Below, piece after piece: positions 1-8,855 of a stretch of 64,000 nucleotides of DNA. A program made the position numbers and the translations under genes. Under the pieces are notes generated by a model, which was not told the origin of the DNA, did no database searches, and was given only the letters and a program-made list of their open reading frames with translations. The DNA is from Pseudomonas sp. 10S4. Lineage in GTDB: Bacteria > Pseudomonadota > Gammaproteobacteria > Pseudomonadales > Pseudomonadaceae. Each line of letters begins with the position of its first letter. The stretch's first letter is position 1. The stretch covers positions 4,030,001 through 4,094,000 of the forward strand of contig NZ_CP133774.1 in NCBI RefSeq assembly GCF_034344865.1, given 5' to 3'.

Positions 1-26
1 AACATGAGTGTGACTGACAAACCGCT

Positions 27-50
27 TTCGCGAGCAAGCCCGCTCCCACA
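27..50. repeat. REP half-element at the window edge
   Basis: This is one arm of the Pseudomonas REP family whose core is GCGAGCAAGCCCGCTCCCAC. The same 24-base arm recurs in the pair at 13865-13928 and the left arm at 34542. It lies just beyond the 3' end of the minus-strand solute-binding protein gene. Its partner, if any, is outside the window. Confidence 0.75.
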
Positions 51-78
51 TTGATCCGGTGTTGATCAGAGAGATTGC

Positions 79-828
79 TTAGGGTGTCGTCGGCTCCGCC
101 CCAATATAAAGCCCGATTATGTCGTCAATCTCCCCCGACATTTTCATCCGCAACAACGTGCGCAAAATGCGCTGCACCGGCACGTTCGGGTCGTTGCGCA
201 CGTAGCAGCCGACATTCTGCTCCTGCAACACCGCCACGGCTTGCAATTGCTGGTCGGGTAGCAGGCGCTGGTTGAACCAGTCCAGGGTCCATTGATTGCT
301 GACGGCGTAGCGATAGCGCCCGGCCAGCAGCTTATCCAGCACTTGTTCCTGATTGCGCGCGTCTTCGCGTTGCAACTGACCTGCATCGAACAGCGGTTGC
401 AGTGTGGGATAGATGTAGCCAAGCACGGTGCCGATAGCCTCGTGCTGCAAATCTGCGGGAAGCACTGACGTGGGTGGGCCTTTTCGGCTGACCAGCAGGT
501 CGCGCTGCAGAAACAGCGGAATGCTCCAGATGTAGTCCCCGGACTGATTCGGCAGCCACGATTGTGCGGCATAGCAGCGCACATCGACTTCGCCGTGTTC
601 CATGGCGTTTTGCACCCGCGCCCGAGGCAACACATGAAACTCGGCCGGCACGCCGACCTGGGTCGCGAGGCTGAGCAGAATGTCGTAAAGGATGCCCTGG
701 GTCGGTCGGCCCTGCTCCAGTTGCACCATCGGCATGGCCCAACTGTCGGCCATGACAAAGCGCACCGGCGTGTCGGCGGTGGCGACGTTCAGGCAGAAGA
801 ATAACAAAGCCCCCAAGGCCAACCGCAT
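79..828 (-). CDS. Periplasmic transporter substrate-binding domain protein
   Basis: 249 residues. The first 18 or so residues form a signal peptide (MRLALGALLFFCLNVATA), so the protein is exported to the periplasm. The rest looks like a family-3 type solute-binding fold of the amino-acid-receptor class (PBPb): an early VMADSWAMPM strand, a GILYDILLSLATQVG helix and the C-terminal LLRMKMSGEIDDIIGLYIG helix that usually ends such domains. No permease or ATPase genes are adjacent, so it may be an orphan binding protein or a sensor-like protein. The ligand cannot be told. It is divergent from dnaX with a 144-base gap. Confidence 0.75.
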   Translation of the reverse strand: MRLALGALLFFCLNVATADTPVRFVMADSWAMPMVQLEQGRPTQGILYDILLSLATQVGVPAEFHVLPRARVQNAMEHGEVDVRCYAAQSWLPNQSGDYIWSIPLFLQRDLLVSRKGPPTSVLPADLQHEAIGTVLGYIYPTLQPLFDAGQLQREDARNQEQVLDKLLAGRYRYAVSNQWTLDWFNQRLLPDQQLQAVAVLQEQNVGCYVRNDPNVPVQRILRTLLRMKMSGEIDDIIGLYIGAEPTTP

Positions 829-972
829 AAACGCTCCGGTACTGATGAACCTTGAGCCGAGAAATAGCCCCCAAAATGCAGCTTAGCCAGATTAGACGAG
901 CACACCGGATGCAATTTCAGGCCTGCTCCGCTAGCATTAGCCGCTTCTGCTTCCCAGTGGCGATGGTTTTCG

Positions 973-3060
973 ATGAGTTATCAGGTTCTTGCACGTAAAT
1001 GGCGTCCGCGCTCGTTCCGCGAAATGGTCGGCCAGACCCATGTGCTCAAGGCTCTGATCAATGCCTTGGACAGCCAGCGGCTGCACCACGCCTACCTGTT
1101 TACCGGGACGCGCGGTGTCGGCAAGACCACCATCGCACGAATCATTGCCAAATGCCTGAACTGTGAAACCGGCATCACGTCGACGCCTTGCGGCGAGTGC
1201 TCGGTGTGTCGCGAGATCGATGAAGGTCGCTTCGTCGACCTGATCGAGATCGACGCCGCGAGCCGGACCAAGGTCGAGGACACCCGCGAACTGCTCGACA
1301 ATGTGCAATACGCCCCGAGCCGTGGGCGCTTCAAGGTCTACCTGATCGACGAAGTGCACATGCTCTCCAGCCATTCCTTCAATGCGCTGTTGAAAACCCT
1401 CGAAGAGCCGCCGCCCTACGTCAAGTTCATCCTGGCGACCACCGATCCGCAGAAACTCCCGGCAACGATTCTTTCGCGTTGCTTGCAGTTCTCCCTGAAG
1501 AACATGACGCCTGAGCGAGTGGTCGAGCATTTGACCCACGTGCTGGGTGTCGAGCAAGTGCCGTTCGAAGACGATGCGCTGTGGTTGCTGGGTCGTGCCG
1601 CTGACGGTTCGATGCGTGACGCCATGAGCCTGACCGACCAGGCCATCGCCTTCGGTGAAGGCAAGGTCATGGCCGCCGACGTACGGGCGATGCTCGGTAC
1701 GCTCGATCATGGTCAGGTGTTTGATGTCCTGCATTCGCTGATCGAAGGCGACGCCAAAGCGTTGCTCGAAGCCGTTCGTCATCTGGCCGAGCAAGGCCCG
1801 GACTGGAACGGCGTGCTCTCGGAAATTCTCAACGTGCTGCACCGGGTCGCCATCGCCCAGGCCTTGCCTGAAGGCGTCGACAACGGCCACGGCGACCGTG
1901 ACCGGGTGCTCGCACTGGCTCAGGCATTGCCGGCCGAAGACGTACAGTTTTATTACCAGATGGGCTTGATCGGGCGCCGCGACTTGCCGCTGGCACCCGA
2001 CCCGCGTGGCGGCTTCGAAATGGTCCTGCTGCGCATGCTGGCGTTCAGACCCGCAGACACGGCGGACGCTCCGAGGCAACCGCTAAAGCCAGTGGGGATC
2101 AGCCAGGCCACAGTTGATTCCGCAAACTCAGTGGCTGTCGCGCCTAACGTTGCGCCGGTAGTCCCAGCGGCAGTTGCACCGGTTGTGACGGCGCCAGTGG
2201 CGGCCGTTGTTGAGCCTGCGCCAGCGCCGGAACCCGAACCTGTTACGCCAGTGATCGTGCCCGAGCCTGTCGTTGAAACGGTCGTCGTCGAAGAAGTCGT
2301 CGACCTGCCGTGGAATGACCCGGTAGAGCCCGAAGTCATCCAGCAGCCGGCCGTCGAGCCCGTGCTGGAAACCGCCAGCGAGCAACCCGATTTGCCGCCG
2401 ATGCCAATGCCTACGCCTGACAGCGTGGTGCCGGATGCGCCGGAATGGGCCGCCGCGCCCATCCCGGAACCGTCCGTGGCCGACGTCGATGCTGCCACGC
2501 CGGGTATCGACCTGGATGACGAGCCGCCGCTGGACGAGGACTACATCGAGCCGGACATCGACTCGGCCTACAGCTATCTCGATGAACTGGCCAGCGAACA
2601 CACCGCCGAGCCGACGCCAGAACCCGAGCCTGAACCGGCTGCAATGCCGGCCACCGGTTTGGCGCTGCAATGGCTGGAACTGTTCCCGAAACTGCCGATC
2701 TCCGGCATGACCGGCAGCATCGCCGCCAACTGCACGTTGATCGCCGTCGATGGCGACAACTGGCTGTTGCACCTGGACCCGGCCCACAGCGCCTTGTTCA
2801 ACGCGACTCAACAACGTCGCTTGAACGATGCCTTGAACCAGTTTCACGGCCGCACGCTGACGCTGACCATGGAACTGATCAAGCCTGAGCAGGAAACCCC
2901 GGCCCAGGCTGCGTCCCGGCGCCGAGTGAACCGTCAGCGCGAGGCGGAGGAATCGATCCACGGTGATCCGTTCATCCAGCAAATGATGCAGCAGTTCGGT
3001 GCGGTGGTCCGTAACGATACTATTGAACCTGTCGACGCCCTGGTCAGTCAGGGCAAATAA
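973..3060 (+). CDS. dnaX: DNA polymerase III subunits gamma/tau
   Basis: 695 residues. Clamp-loader ATPase that opens and loads the beta clamp and ties together the replicative polymerases. The AAA+ core is clear: Walker A GTRGVGKT at residues 45-52, zinc-binding cysteines at 61/64, 73, 76 and 79, Walker B DEVH near 126-129 and the SRC sensor motif at 168-170. Residues of about 365-555 are a Pro/Val/Glu-rich low-complexity linker, typical of tau in Pseudomonas, followed by a folded C-terminal region (from about 560) that in this family binds the polymerase alpha subunit. ybaB follows 63 bases downstream on the same strand, the usual dnaX-ybaB-recR order, although here an oxidoreductase separates ybaB from recR. 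Confidence 0.97.
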   Translation: MSYQVLARKWRPRSFREMVGQTHVLKALINALDSQRLHHAYLFTGTRGVGKTTIARIIAKCLNCETGITSTPCGECSVCREIDEGRFVDLIEIDAASRTKVEDTRELLDNVQYAPSRGRFKVYLIDEVHMLSSHSFNALLKTLEEPPPYVKFILATTDPQKLPATILSRCLQFSLKNMTPERVVEHLTHVLGVEQVPFEDDALWLLGRAADGSMRDAMSLTDQAIAFGEGKVMAADVRAMLGTLDHGQVFDVLHSLIEGDAKALLEAVRHLAEQGPDWNGVLSEILNVLHRVAIAQALPEGVDNGHGDRDRVLALAQALPAEDVQFYYQMGLIGRRDLPLAPDPRGGFEMVLLRMLAFRPADTADAPRQPLKPVGISQATVDSANSVAVAPNVAPVVPAAVAPVVTAPVAAVVEPAPAPEPEPVTPVIVPEPVVETVVVEEVVDLPWNDPVEPEVIQQPAVEPVLETASEQPDLPPMPMPTPDSVVPDAPEWAAAPIPEPSVADVDAATPGIDLDDEPPLDEDYIEPDIDSAYSYLDELASEHTAEPTPEPEPEPAAMPATGLALQWLELFPKLPISGMTGSIAANCTLIAVDGDNWLLHLDPAHSALFNATQQRRLNDALNQFHGRTLTLTMELIKPEQETPAQAASRRRVNRQREAEESIHGDPFIQQMMQQFGAVVRNDTIEPVDALVSQGK

Positions 3061-3123
3061 CTGAAGGCGTTCGGCTATATTTACCGGGCGCCGTTTTTAT
3101 CCAAGTACTTTGAGGTGATTACC

Positions 3124-3462
3124 ATGATGAAAGGTGGCATGGCCGGCCTGATGAAGCAGGCGCAGCAGATGCAGGAAAAAATGGCCAAGATGCAGGAAGA
3201 ACTGGCCAACGCCGAAGTCACCGGTAAGGCGGGTGGCGATATGGTCACCGTGGTGATGACCGGTCGTCACGACGTCAAGCGCGTGACCATCGACCCAAGC
3301 CTGGTAGAAGGCCTGAGCGAAGACGACAAAGAGATGCTGGAGGCCGTGTTCGCCGCCGCCGTCAACGATGCCGTGCGCAAGATCGAAGCCAACAGCCAGG
3401 ACAAAATGGGCAGCGTGACCGCTGGCATGCAACTGCCGCCGGGTATGAAACTGCCATTCTGA
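3124..3462 (+). CDS. YbaB/EbfC family nucleoid-associated protein
   Basis: 112 residues, the normal size for the family. Small DNA-binding dimer. The start at 3124 is preferred over the in-frame GTG at 3115 because GAGGT at 3112-3116 makes a well-spaced ribosome site for it. Family hallmarks are the Met/Gln/Lys-rich N-terminal coiled coil ([21 protein letters not shown]), the central [19 protein letters not shown] strands and a C-terminal [12 protein letters not shown] tail. It lies directly after dnaX and ends just before a strong terminator hairpin. Confidence 0.95.
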   Translation: MMKGGMAGLMKQAQQMQEKMAKMQEELANAEVTGKAGGDMVTVVMTGRHDVKRVTIDPSLVEGLSEDDKEMLEAVFAAAVNDAVRKIEANSQDKMGSVTAGMQLPPGMKLPF

Positions 3463-3489
3463 TTCGCCAAGGCGCGTTGGATGGGCTAC

Positions 3490-3523
3490 AAAAAAATGCC
3501 AGGCAGCGCGCCTGGCATTTTTG
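3490..3523 (+). terminator. Rho-independent terminator after ybaB
   Basis: Inverted repeat ATGCCAGGC / GCCTGGCAT with a 5-base loop, followed by a T-rich run. It is flanked by A and T runs on both sides and could also act on the opposite strand. It closes the dnaX-ybaB unit. Confidence 0.85.
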
Positions 3524-3551
3524 TTTCTGCCAGATGAGGTTGGCCTGCTTT

Positions 3552-3685
3552 TGTGGCGAGGGGGCTTGCCCCCGTTGGAGTGCGAAGCGCTCCCAAAACC
3601 TGCCACAGTGGTGTATCAGGTGCATCCTGGCTGTAAGGCTTAGCGACTGCCTCGCAGTCGAACGGGAGCAAGCTCCCTCGCCACA
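3552..3685. repeat. REPIN (paired REP), GTGGCGAGGG family
   Basis: Two inverted REP units face each other: TGTGGCGAGGGGGCTTG at the left and CAAGCTCCCTCGCCACA at the right, each with its own inner hairpin. Together with the terminator at 3490 it fills most of the 308-base gap between ybaB and the next gene; I see nothing else in that gap. The same family recurs at 10340, 26882, 31188 and 33167. Confidence 0.85.
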
Positions 3686-3770
3686 ATGAAAGGCAGAAAC
3701 ATCGAACGCCCCACCCCCGCAAAGGTCTGCACCCTATACCGCTGAATTCATCGATCAAGGAGACGCTCAC

Positions 3771-4805
3771 ATGCCACAAGCATTGACCCTCAACCAACGT
3801 ATCGTCTTGGTGTCCCGTCCGGTGGGCGCGCCGAAGCCGGAGAATTTTCGTCTGGAGCGTGTAGCGCTGCCGGACCTGGCAGACGGCCAGGTTCTACTCA
3901 AGACTCTCTACTTGTCCCTCGATCCCTACATGCGCGGTCGCATGAGTGACGCGCCGTCCTACGCTGCGCCTGTAGAAATCGACGAGGTGATGACCGGTGG
4001 CGCTGTCAGCCGCGTCGAGCGCTCGCTGAATCCGAAGTTTCAGGAAGGTGATCTAGTGGTCGGATCCACGGGCTGGCAGAGCCACAGCATCAGCGATGGT
4101 CGCAACATCATTCCTATTCCATCCGGGCTGCCGAGCCCGTCGATGGCGTTGGGTGTGCTAGGGATGCCGGGCATGACGGCGTACATGGGCCTGATAGACA
4201 TTGGCCAGCCCAAGGCCGGCGAAACCCTGGTGGTGGCTGCGGCTTCCGGTGCGGTGGGATCGGTGGTTGGCCAGGTGGCGAAGATCAAAGGCCTGCGGGT
4301 GGTCGGTGTGGCCGGTGGTGCCGACAAGTGCCGCTACGTGGTCGAGGAGCTGGGTTTCGACGCCTGCATCGATCACAAGAGCCCGGACTTTGCCAATGAC
4401 CTGGCGCTGGCGTGCCCTAAGGGCGTCGACATCTACTACGAGAACGTCGGTGGCAAGGTCTTCGATGCGATCATGCCGTTGCTCAATACCAAGGCGCGGA
4501 TTCCGCTCTGTGGCCTGATTGCCGGTTACAACGCCCATGAAGCCCCAAGTGGGCCGGATCGTCTGCCGCAATTTCAGCGAACCCTGCTAACCAAGCGCGT
4601 ACGCATGCAGGGCTTTATCGTGTTCGATGACTACGCTGATCGACAGCCGGAATTCGTCAGTGCCATGGTGCCGTGGGTGCGTGAGGGCAAGGTGAAGTTC
4701 CGCGAGGACATCGTCGAGGGCCTGGAGCAGGCGCCCGAGGCGTTCATCGGTCTGCTGGAAGGGCGCAACTTCGGCAAACTGGTGGTGCGGGTCGCCCAGG
4801 ACTGA
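3771..4805 (+). CDS. NADP-dependent MDR-family oxidoreductase (CurA/leukotriene B4 dehydrogenase-like)
   Basis: 344 residues. Zinc-independent medium-chain dehydrogenase/reductase, a cytosolic family that reduces alpha,beta-unsaturated ketones or aldehydes with NADPH. Hallmarks are the N-terminal LSLDPYMRGRMSD motif, the cofactor-binding motif AASGAVGSVVGQVAKIKG around residues 157-174, then YYENVGGKVFDAIMPLL and IPLCGLIAGYN. The start has a ribosome site (AAGGAG) shortly upstream. The substrate is unknown. It is inserted between ybaB and recR, an otherwise conserved pair, and stands after a REPIN, so it is probably transcribed on its own. Confidence 0.9.
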   Translation: MPQALTLNQRIVLVSRPVGAPKPENFRLERVALPDLADGQVLLKTLYLSLDPYMRGRMSDAPSYAAPVEIDEVMTGGAVSRVERSLNPKFQEGDLVVGSTGWQSHSISDGRNIIPIPSGLPSPSMALGVLGMPGMTAYMGLIDIGQPKAGETLVVAAASGAVGSVVGQVAKIKGLRVVGVAGGADKCRYVVEELGFDACIDHKSPDFANDLALACPKGVDIYYENVGGKVFDAIMPLLNTKARIPLCGLIAGYNAHEAPSGPDRLPQFQRTLLTKRVRMQGFIVFDDYADRQPEFVSAMVPWVREGKVKFREDIVEGLEQAPEAFIGLLEGRNFGKLVVRVAQD

Positions 4806-4870
4806 GTATTTGACGCTGACCAGAGGCGCGGGTATAAACCGCGTCTCGTTGTTTTGTCGGACTTTTCCCC

Positions 4871-5473
4871 ATGAGCTTCAGCCCTCTGATTCGCCAACTG
4901 ATCGATGCCCTGCGAACGTTGCCGGGCGTGGGTCAGAAAACCGCCCAACGCATGGCGTTGCAACTGCTTGAGCGCGATCGCAGTGGTGGCTCGCGGCTGG
5001 CGCTGGCCCTGAGCCAGGCCATGGAAGGGGTCGGTCACTGCCGCTTGTGCCGCACGCTGACCGAAGACGACCTCTGCCCGCAATGCGCCGACACCCGACG
5101 CGACGATACCTTGCTGTGCGTGGTGGAAGGGCCGATGGACGTCTATGCGGTTGAGCAGACCGGGTTCCGCGGTCGCTACTTCGTGCTCAAGGGCCATCTG
5201 TCGCCGCTCGACGGGCTCGGGCCAGAGGCCATCGGTATTCCGCAATTGCTGGCGCGGATTGAAGAGGCGGGCACCTTTGCCGAGGTCATCCTGGCCACCA
5301 ACCCGACGGTGGAAGGTGAGGCTACAGCGCATTACATCGCCCAGTTGCTCAGCAACAAAGGCTTGATCGCCTCGCGAATCGCCCATGGCGTGCCGTTGGG
5401 TGGCGAGCTGGAATTGGTGGATGGCGGGACATTGGCGCATTCGTTTGCCGGGCGTAAGCCGATTGCCTTGTGA
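4871..5473 (+). CDS. recR: Recombination mediator protein RecR
   Basis: 200 residues, the usual length. RecR works with RecF and RecO to load RecA at single-strand gaps. It has an N-terminal helix-hairpin-helix ([20 protein letters not shown]), a four-cysteine zinc motif (CRLC...CPQC at about 58-73) and a TOPRIM domain ([18 protein letters not shown], then [17 protein letters not shown]), ending in the Walker-B-like [16 protein letters not shown] segment. Intact and unremarkable. Confidence 0.97.
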   Translation: MSFSPLIRQLIDALRTLPGVGQKTAQRMALQLLERDRSGGSRLALALSQAMEGVGHCRLCRTLTEDDLCPQCADTRRDDTLLCVVEGPMDVYAVEQTGFRGRYFVLKGHLSPLDGLGPEAIGIPQLLARIEEAGTFAEVILATNPTVEGEATAHYIAQLLSNKGLIASRIAHGVPLGGELELVDGGTLAHSFAGRKPIAL

Positions 5474-5495
5474 TTTTTGGTGTTGCCGCTAACGC

Positions 5496-5517
5496 CATCG
5501 CGAGCAAGCTCGCGATG
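5496..5517. repeat. Short REP-derived hairpin
   Basis: CATCGCGAG, CAAG, CTCGCGATG: a perfect small hairpin made of the core of the GCGAGCAAGCTCGC REP family seen in full at 42221-42313. It lies between recR and the acyl-CoA dehydrogenase gene and looks like a truncated unit. Confidence 0.6.
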
Positions 5518-5609
5518 CAGGCGCCTCGGTCCATCTGATTCACACAATCCGGTTGAAAACCAAGCAAGCGCTCGGTTAACGTCGTTGAACCCTTCAGTGG
5601 AGTTCGCCG

Positions 5610-6758
5610 ATGCCTGCCTTTCAGGAATACTTCGATCCCAGCCACCAATTGGTCCGTGACAGCGTCAGGCGTTTCGTCGAGCGCGAGATCCTGCCGGACA
5701 TTGATCAGTGGGAAGAAGCCGAAAGCTTTCCTCGCGAGCTCTACCTCAAGGCCGGTGCGGCGGGCATTCTCGGTATCGGTTATCCCGAAGTCCTCGGCGG
5801 CAGTCATGAAGGTGATCTGTTCGCCAAGGTTGCCGCCAGCGAAGAGTTGATGCGTTGCGGCTCCGGCGGGTTGGTGGCCGGCCTCGGTTCGCTGGACATC
5901 GGCCTGCCGCCAATCCTCAAGTGGGCTAGGCCCGAAGTTCGTGATCGGGTGGTGCCGCAAGTGCTATCCGGCGAAAAAATAAGCGCCCTGGCCATCACCG
6001 AACCCAGCGGCGGCTCCGATGTAGCCAACCTGCAAACCCGCGCCGTGCGTGACGGTGACGTCTACCGGGTCAGCGGCAGTAAAACTTTTATCACCAGCGG
6101 CATTCGTGCGGACTTCTACACCGTGGCGGTGCGCACCGGCGCGCCGGGTTTCGGTGGCATCAGCCTGTTATTGATCGAGAAGGGCACGCCCGGTTTCACC
6201 GTCGGCCGGCAGTTGAAGAAAATGGGTTGGTGGGCGTCGGACACCGCCGAGTTGTTCTTCGACGATTGCCGGGTGCCCGTGGGCAATCTGATTGGCGCCG
6301 AAAACATGGGCTTTGCCTGCATCATGGGTAACTTCCAGAGCGAACGCCTGGCCCTGGCGTTGATGGCCAACATGACCGCGCAACTTGCGCTCGAAGAAAG
6401 CCTGAAATGGGCGCGTCAGCGTGAGGCCTTTGGCAAACCGATCGGCAAATTCCAGGTGCTCAAGCATCGCCTCGCGGAAATGGCCACGGCGCTGGAAGTG
6501 TCACGGGAGTTCACCTACCGACAAGCGGCGAAAATGGCGGCGGGGCAGAGCGTGATCAAGGAGATTTCCATGGCCAAGAATTTTGCGACCGACACGGCGG
6601 ATCGCATTACCACGGATGCGGTGCAGATTCTGGGTGGTATGGGTTATATGCGCGAGAGTCTGGTGGAGCGGTTGTATCGGGATAACCGGATACTGTCGAT
6701 TGGCGGCGGGACGCGGGAAGTGATGAACGAGATCATCAGCAAGCAGATGGGGCTGTAA
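5610..6758 (+). CDS. Acyl-CoA dehydrogenase family protein
   Basis: 382 residues, standard length. FAD-dependent alpha,beta-dehydrogenation of an acyl-CoA ester. Seen: N-terminal helical domain, the flavin-contacting ITEPSGGSDVANLQTRA segment, SKTFITSGIRADFYTVA, and the C-terminal motif AVQILGGMGYMRESLVERLYRD followed by SIGGGTREVMNEIISKQ. It resembles short/branched-chain or isovaleryl-type enzymes more than long-chain FadE. It is single, with no coupled ETF or hydratase gene, and a REP pair follows immediately. Confidence 0.93.
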   Translation: MPAFQEYFDPSHQLVRDSVRRFVEREILPDIDQWEEAESFPRELYLKAGAAGILGIGYPEVLGGSHEGDLFAKVAASEELMRCGSGGLVAGLGSLDIGLPPILKWARPEVRDRVVPQVLSGEKISALAITEPSGGSDVANLQTRAVRDGDVYRVSGSKTFITSGIRADFYTVAVRTGAPGFGGISLLLIEKGTPGFTVGRQLKKMGWWASDTAELFFDDCRVPVGNLIGAENMGFACIMGNFQSERLALALMANMTAQLALEESLKWARQREAFGKPIGKFQVLKHRLAEMATALEVSREFTYRQAAKMAAGQSVIKEISMAKNFATDTADRITTDAVQILGGMGYMRESLVERLYRDNRILSIGGGTREVMNEIISKQMGL

Positions 6759-6761
6759 ATG

Positions 6762-6855
6762 CAAAAGATCGTCCGAACGCGGCCCGAGCCTTCGGCAGCG
6801 CCTACATTGGAATGCGTACATCTGTAGGAGCTGCCGAAGGCTGCGATCTTTTGAT
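6762..6855. repeat. REPIN, GCTGCCGAAGGCTGCGATCTTTTG family
   Basis: An inverted pair: AAAAGATCG...GCCTTCGGCAGCGCCTAC on the left and GTAGGAGCTGCCGAAGGC...GATCTTTTGATC on the right. It sits between convergent genes (acyl-CoA dehydrogenase and apt) and ends only three bases before the apt stop codon. Related elements are at 36931 (single) and 43320 (pair). Confidence 0.85.
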
Positions 6856-6857
6856 CT

Positions 6858-7406
6858 TTACTTATCGCTCAACGCAAACTGCGTCAGGCAAAACGTCGGA
6901 ATCCCCATATCTTCCAACCGCTGCGAGCCACCCAGCTCCGGCAAATCAATAATCGCCGCCGCTTCATGCACTCGCGCACCCATGCGTCGAATCAGGTTCG
7001 CCGCCGCAATCAAGGTGCCACCGGTCGCAATCAGGTCATCGAACATCACTACCGAATCGCCTTCGCACAGGCTGTCGGCGTGCACTTCCAGGAACGCTTC
7101 GCCGTACTCGGTCGCGTAACCCTCGGCCAGCACGTCCGCCGGCAGTTTGCCTTGCTTGCGAAACAGCACCAGCGGCTTGTTCAACTGGTAGGCCAATACC
7201 GAGCCAATCAGGAAGCCGCGGGCATCCAGCGCGCCGATGTGGGTGAAGTCGGCCTCGACGTAACGGTGAGCGAAGCTGTCCATCACCAGGCGCAGGGCCG
7301 TGGGCGATTGAAACAGCGGGGTGATGTCGCGAAAGATCACGCCGGGCTTGGGGAAGTCGATCACGGGGCGGATCAGGGATTTGATGTCGAAGGAGTCGAA
7401 GACCAT
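6858..7406 (-). CDS. apt: Adenine phosphoribosyltransferase
   Basis: 182 residues. Converts adenine and PRPP to AMP in purine salvage. The phosphoribosyltransferase signature is [20 protein letters not shown] at about residues 119-138, preceded by the flexible [12 protein letters not shown] hood and [13 protein letters not shown]. It lies directly downstream of anr on the same strand, about 80 bases apart, the arrangement known from other Pseudomonas. Confidence 0.97.
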   Translation of the reverse strand: MVFDSFDIKSLIRPVIDFPKPGVIFRDITPLFQSPTALRLVMDSFAHRYVEADFTHIGALDARGFLIGSVLAYQLNKPLVLFRKQGKLPADVLAEGYATEYGEAFLEVHADSLCEGDSVVMFDDLIATGGTLIAAANLIRRMGARVHEAAAIIDLPELGGSQRLEDMGIPTFCLTQFALSDK

Positions 7407-7485
7407 CGTCGAGGTGTCCTGGCAGGCTGCAAACGACGCAGTATAACGGCGGCTGAACCGTTTCGCTCAGCCGCAATTGTGTCTG

Positions 7486-8216
7486 TCAGTCGAGAGAACC
7501 GCCTGCCAGGGCGCACAGCTGGATCGGGTCGAGAATATGGATTTCCTTACCCTCCGCGGCGATCAGTTCGTTTTGCTGGAAGCGGGTGAACACCCGGGAC
7601 ACGGTTTCCACCGCCAGGCCCAAGTAGTTGCCGATTTCGTTGCGCGACATGCTCAGGCGGAACTGGTTGGCCGAGAAACCGCGCGCGCGGAAGCGAGCGG
7701 ACAGGTTGACCAGGAACGTGGCGATGCGCTCGTCGGCGGTTTTCTTAGACAGCAGCAACATCATTTGCTGATCGTCGCGAATCTCGCGGCTCATCACCCG
7801 CATCAACTGACGACGCAACTGCGGCAGTTGCAGGGCCAGTTCATCGAGACGCTCGAACGGGATTTCGCAGACCGAGGTTGTTTCCAGCGCTTGGGCCGAA
7901 ACAGGGTGCTTTTCAGTGTCCATGCCCGACAGTCCGACCAATTCGCTCGGCAAGTGGAAACCAGTGAGCTGCTCTTCGCCGCCATCGCTGAGGCTGAATG
8001 TCTTCAGGGCGCCGGAGCGAACTGCATAAACGGAATCGAACGTGTCGCCCTGGCGGAACAGAAACTCGCCTTTTTTCAGCGGGCGACCACGTTTAACGAT
8101 CTCGTCCAGCGAATCCATGTCTTCCAGATTCAAAGAAAGTGGCAAGCAGAGGGGGCCAGGCTGCAATCCTTGCAATGGGCCTGGCTGTGAGCGCGCACTT
8201 TTACTGGCTCAGACAT
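7486..8216 (-). CDS. anr: Anaerobic transcriptional regulator Anr (Fnr family), frameshifted as given
   Basis: Crp/Fnr-type oxygen sensor, 243 residues once one missing base is restored. The reading begins [18 protein letters not shown] from ATG at 8216 and must shift frame inside a C run (plus-strand G run at 8151-8155) to continue as [18 protein letters not shown]. The Fe-S ligand pattern C-x2-C-x5-C therefore spans the break: two cysteines before it, one after. As written, only a TTG-started 229-residue form lacking the first two ligands is open. Downstream are the cyclic-nucleotide-like beta barrel and the helix-turn-helix [21 protein letters not shown]. Its expected targets (hemN, ccoNOQP) lie upstream in the same region. 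The break is most likely a homopolymer error. Confidence 0.93.
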
Positions 8217-8372
8217 TTCTTTAATCCTTGTGGGAAAAACACACATAAGCCGTAAGGGTAACTCACGGGAGGACATTCAGGCCAGCACACGGCGATTTTG
8301 CCGCAGGCGCGTAAAGCCAGCGGCCGGACGGCCGATAACCTGTCTACTGATCGCTTGCAAGGAGCTGCATTC

Positions 8373-8855
8373 ATGTCCGCCATTGGCACGTTGAATCCCG
8401 GTAACAGCGGCTTGTCGTCGTTGATCGATACCTCGAAAATACCGACGGTCGATGACTCGGACATCACCTTGCCAAGCACCGATACCCCGGCCGTGGTCCA
8501 AGGCATCAAAGTGTCGCTGTCCGGTGCCGGCATCGAAAAAGCTGCCGGGGCCAAGGGCGAAAACAGCGACATCGAAGAAAGCGGTTTGCCGGAAAACATT
8601 CAGCAAGTCCTGAAAATGATTCGCAAGTTGCAGCAGCAGATCGCCGAAAAAATGGCCGAAATGCAGGCCGTGATGCGAGATAAACGTCTCAGTCCGGAAG
8701 AAATCAAGGCCAAACTCGGCGCCTTGCAAGCGTTTATCAACAACCTCAACGGTGGCCTGATCACCGCCAATACCGCGCTCAGTAAAGCCATGAAGCAGGC
8801 GGGCCTGACGCCGGAGCAAATCCTCAAGGCGGCGTCGCTGCTCATGAAGTCCTAA
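8373..8855 (+). CDS. Conserved hypothetical protein between anr and hemN
   Basis: 160 residues. I do not recognise a domain. The start at 8373 follows an AAGGAG site at 8359-8364; an upstream in-frame ATG at 8298 has no such support. The first 75 residues are Ser/Thr/Asp/Gly-rich and probably disordered; the rest is helical, with LPENIQQVLKMIRKLQQQIAEKMAEMQAVM as a likely coiled coil. No signal peptide or membrane segment. A gene at this position occurs in other Pseudomonas, so it is likely real. Its stop codon overlaps that of hemN by two bases on the opposite strand. Confidence 0.8.
   Translation: MSAIGTLNPGNSGLSSLIDTSKIPTVDDSDITLPSTDTPAVVQGIKVSLSGAGIEKAAGAKGENSDIEESGLPENIQQVLKMIRKLQQQIAEKMAEMQAVMRDKRLSPEEIKAKLGALQAFINNLNGGLITANTALSKAMKQAGLTPEQILKAASLLMKS

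Noticed and set aside
829..972. 4.5S RNA (ffs) upstream of dnaX, as known in some Pseudomonas
   Set aside because: The conserved 4.5S hairpin and tetraloop sequence is not present in this gap.
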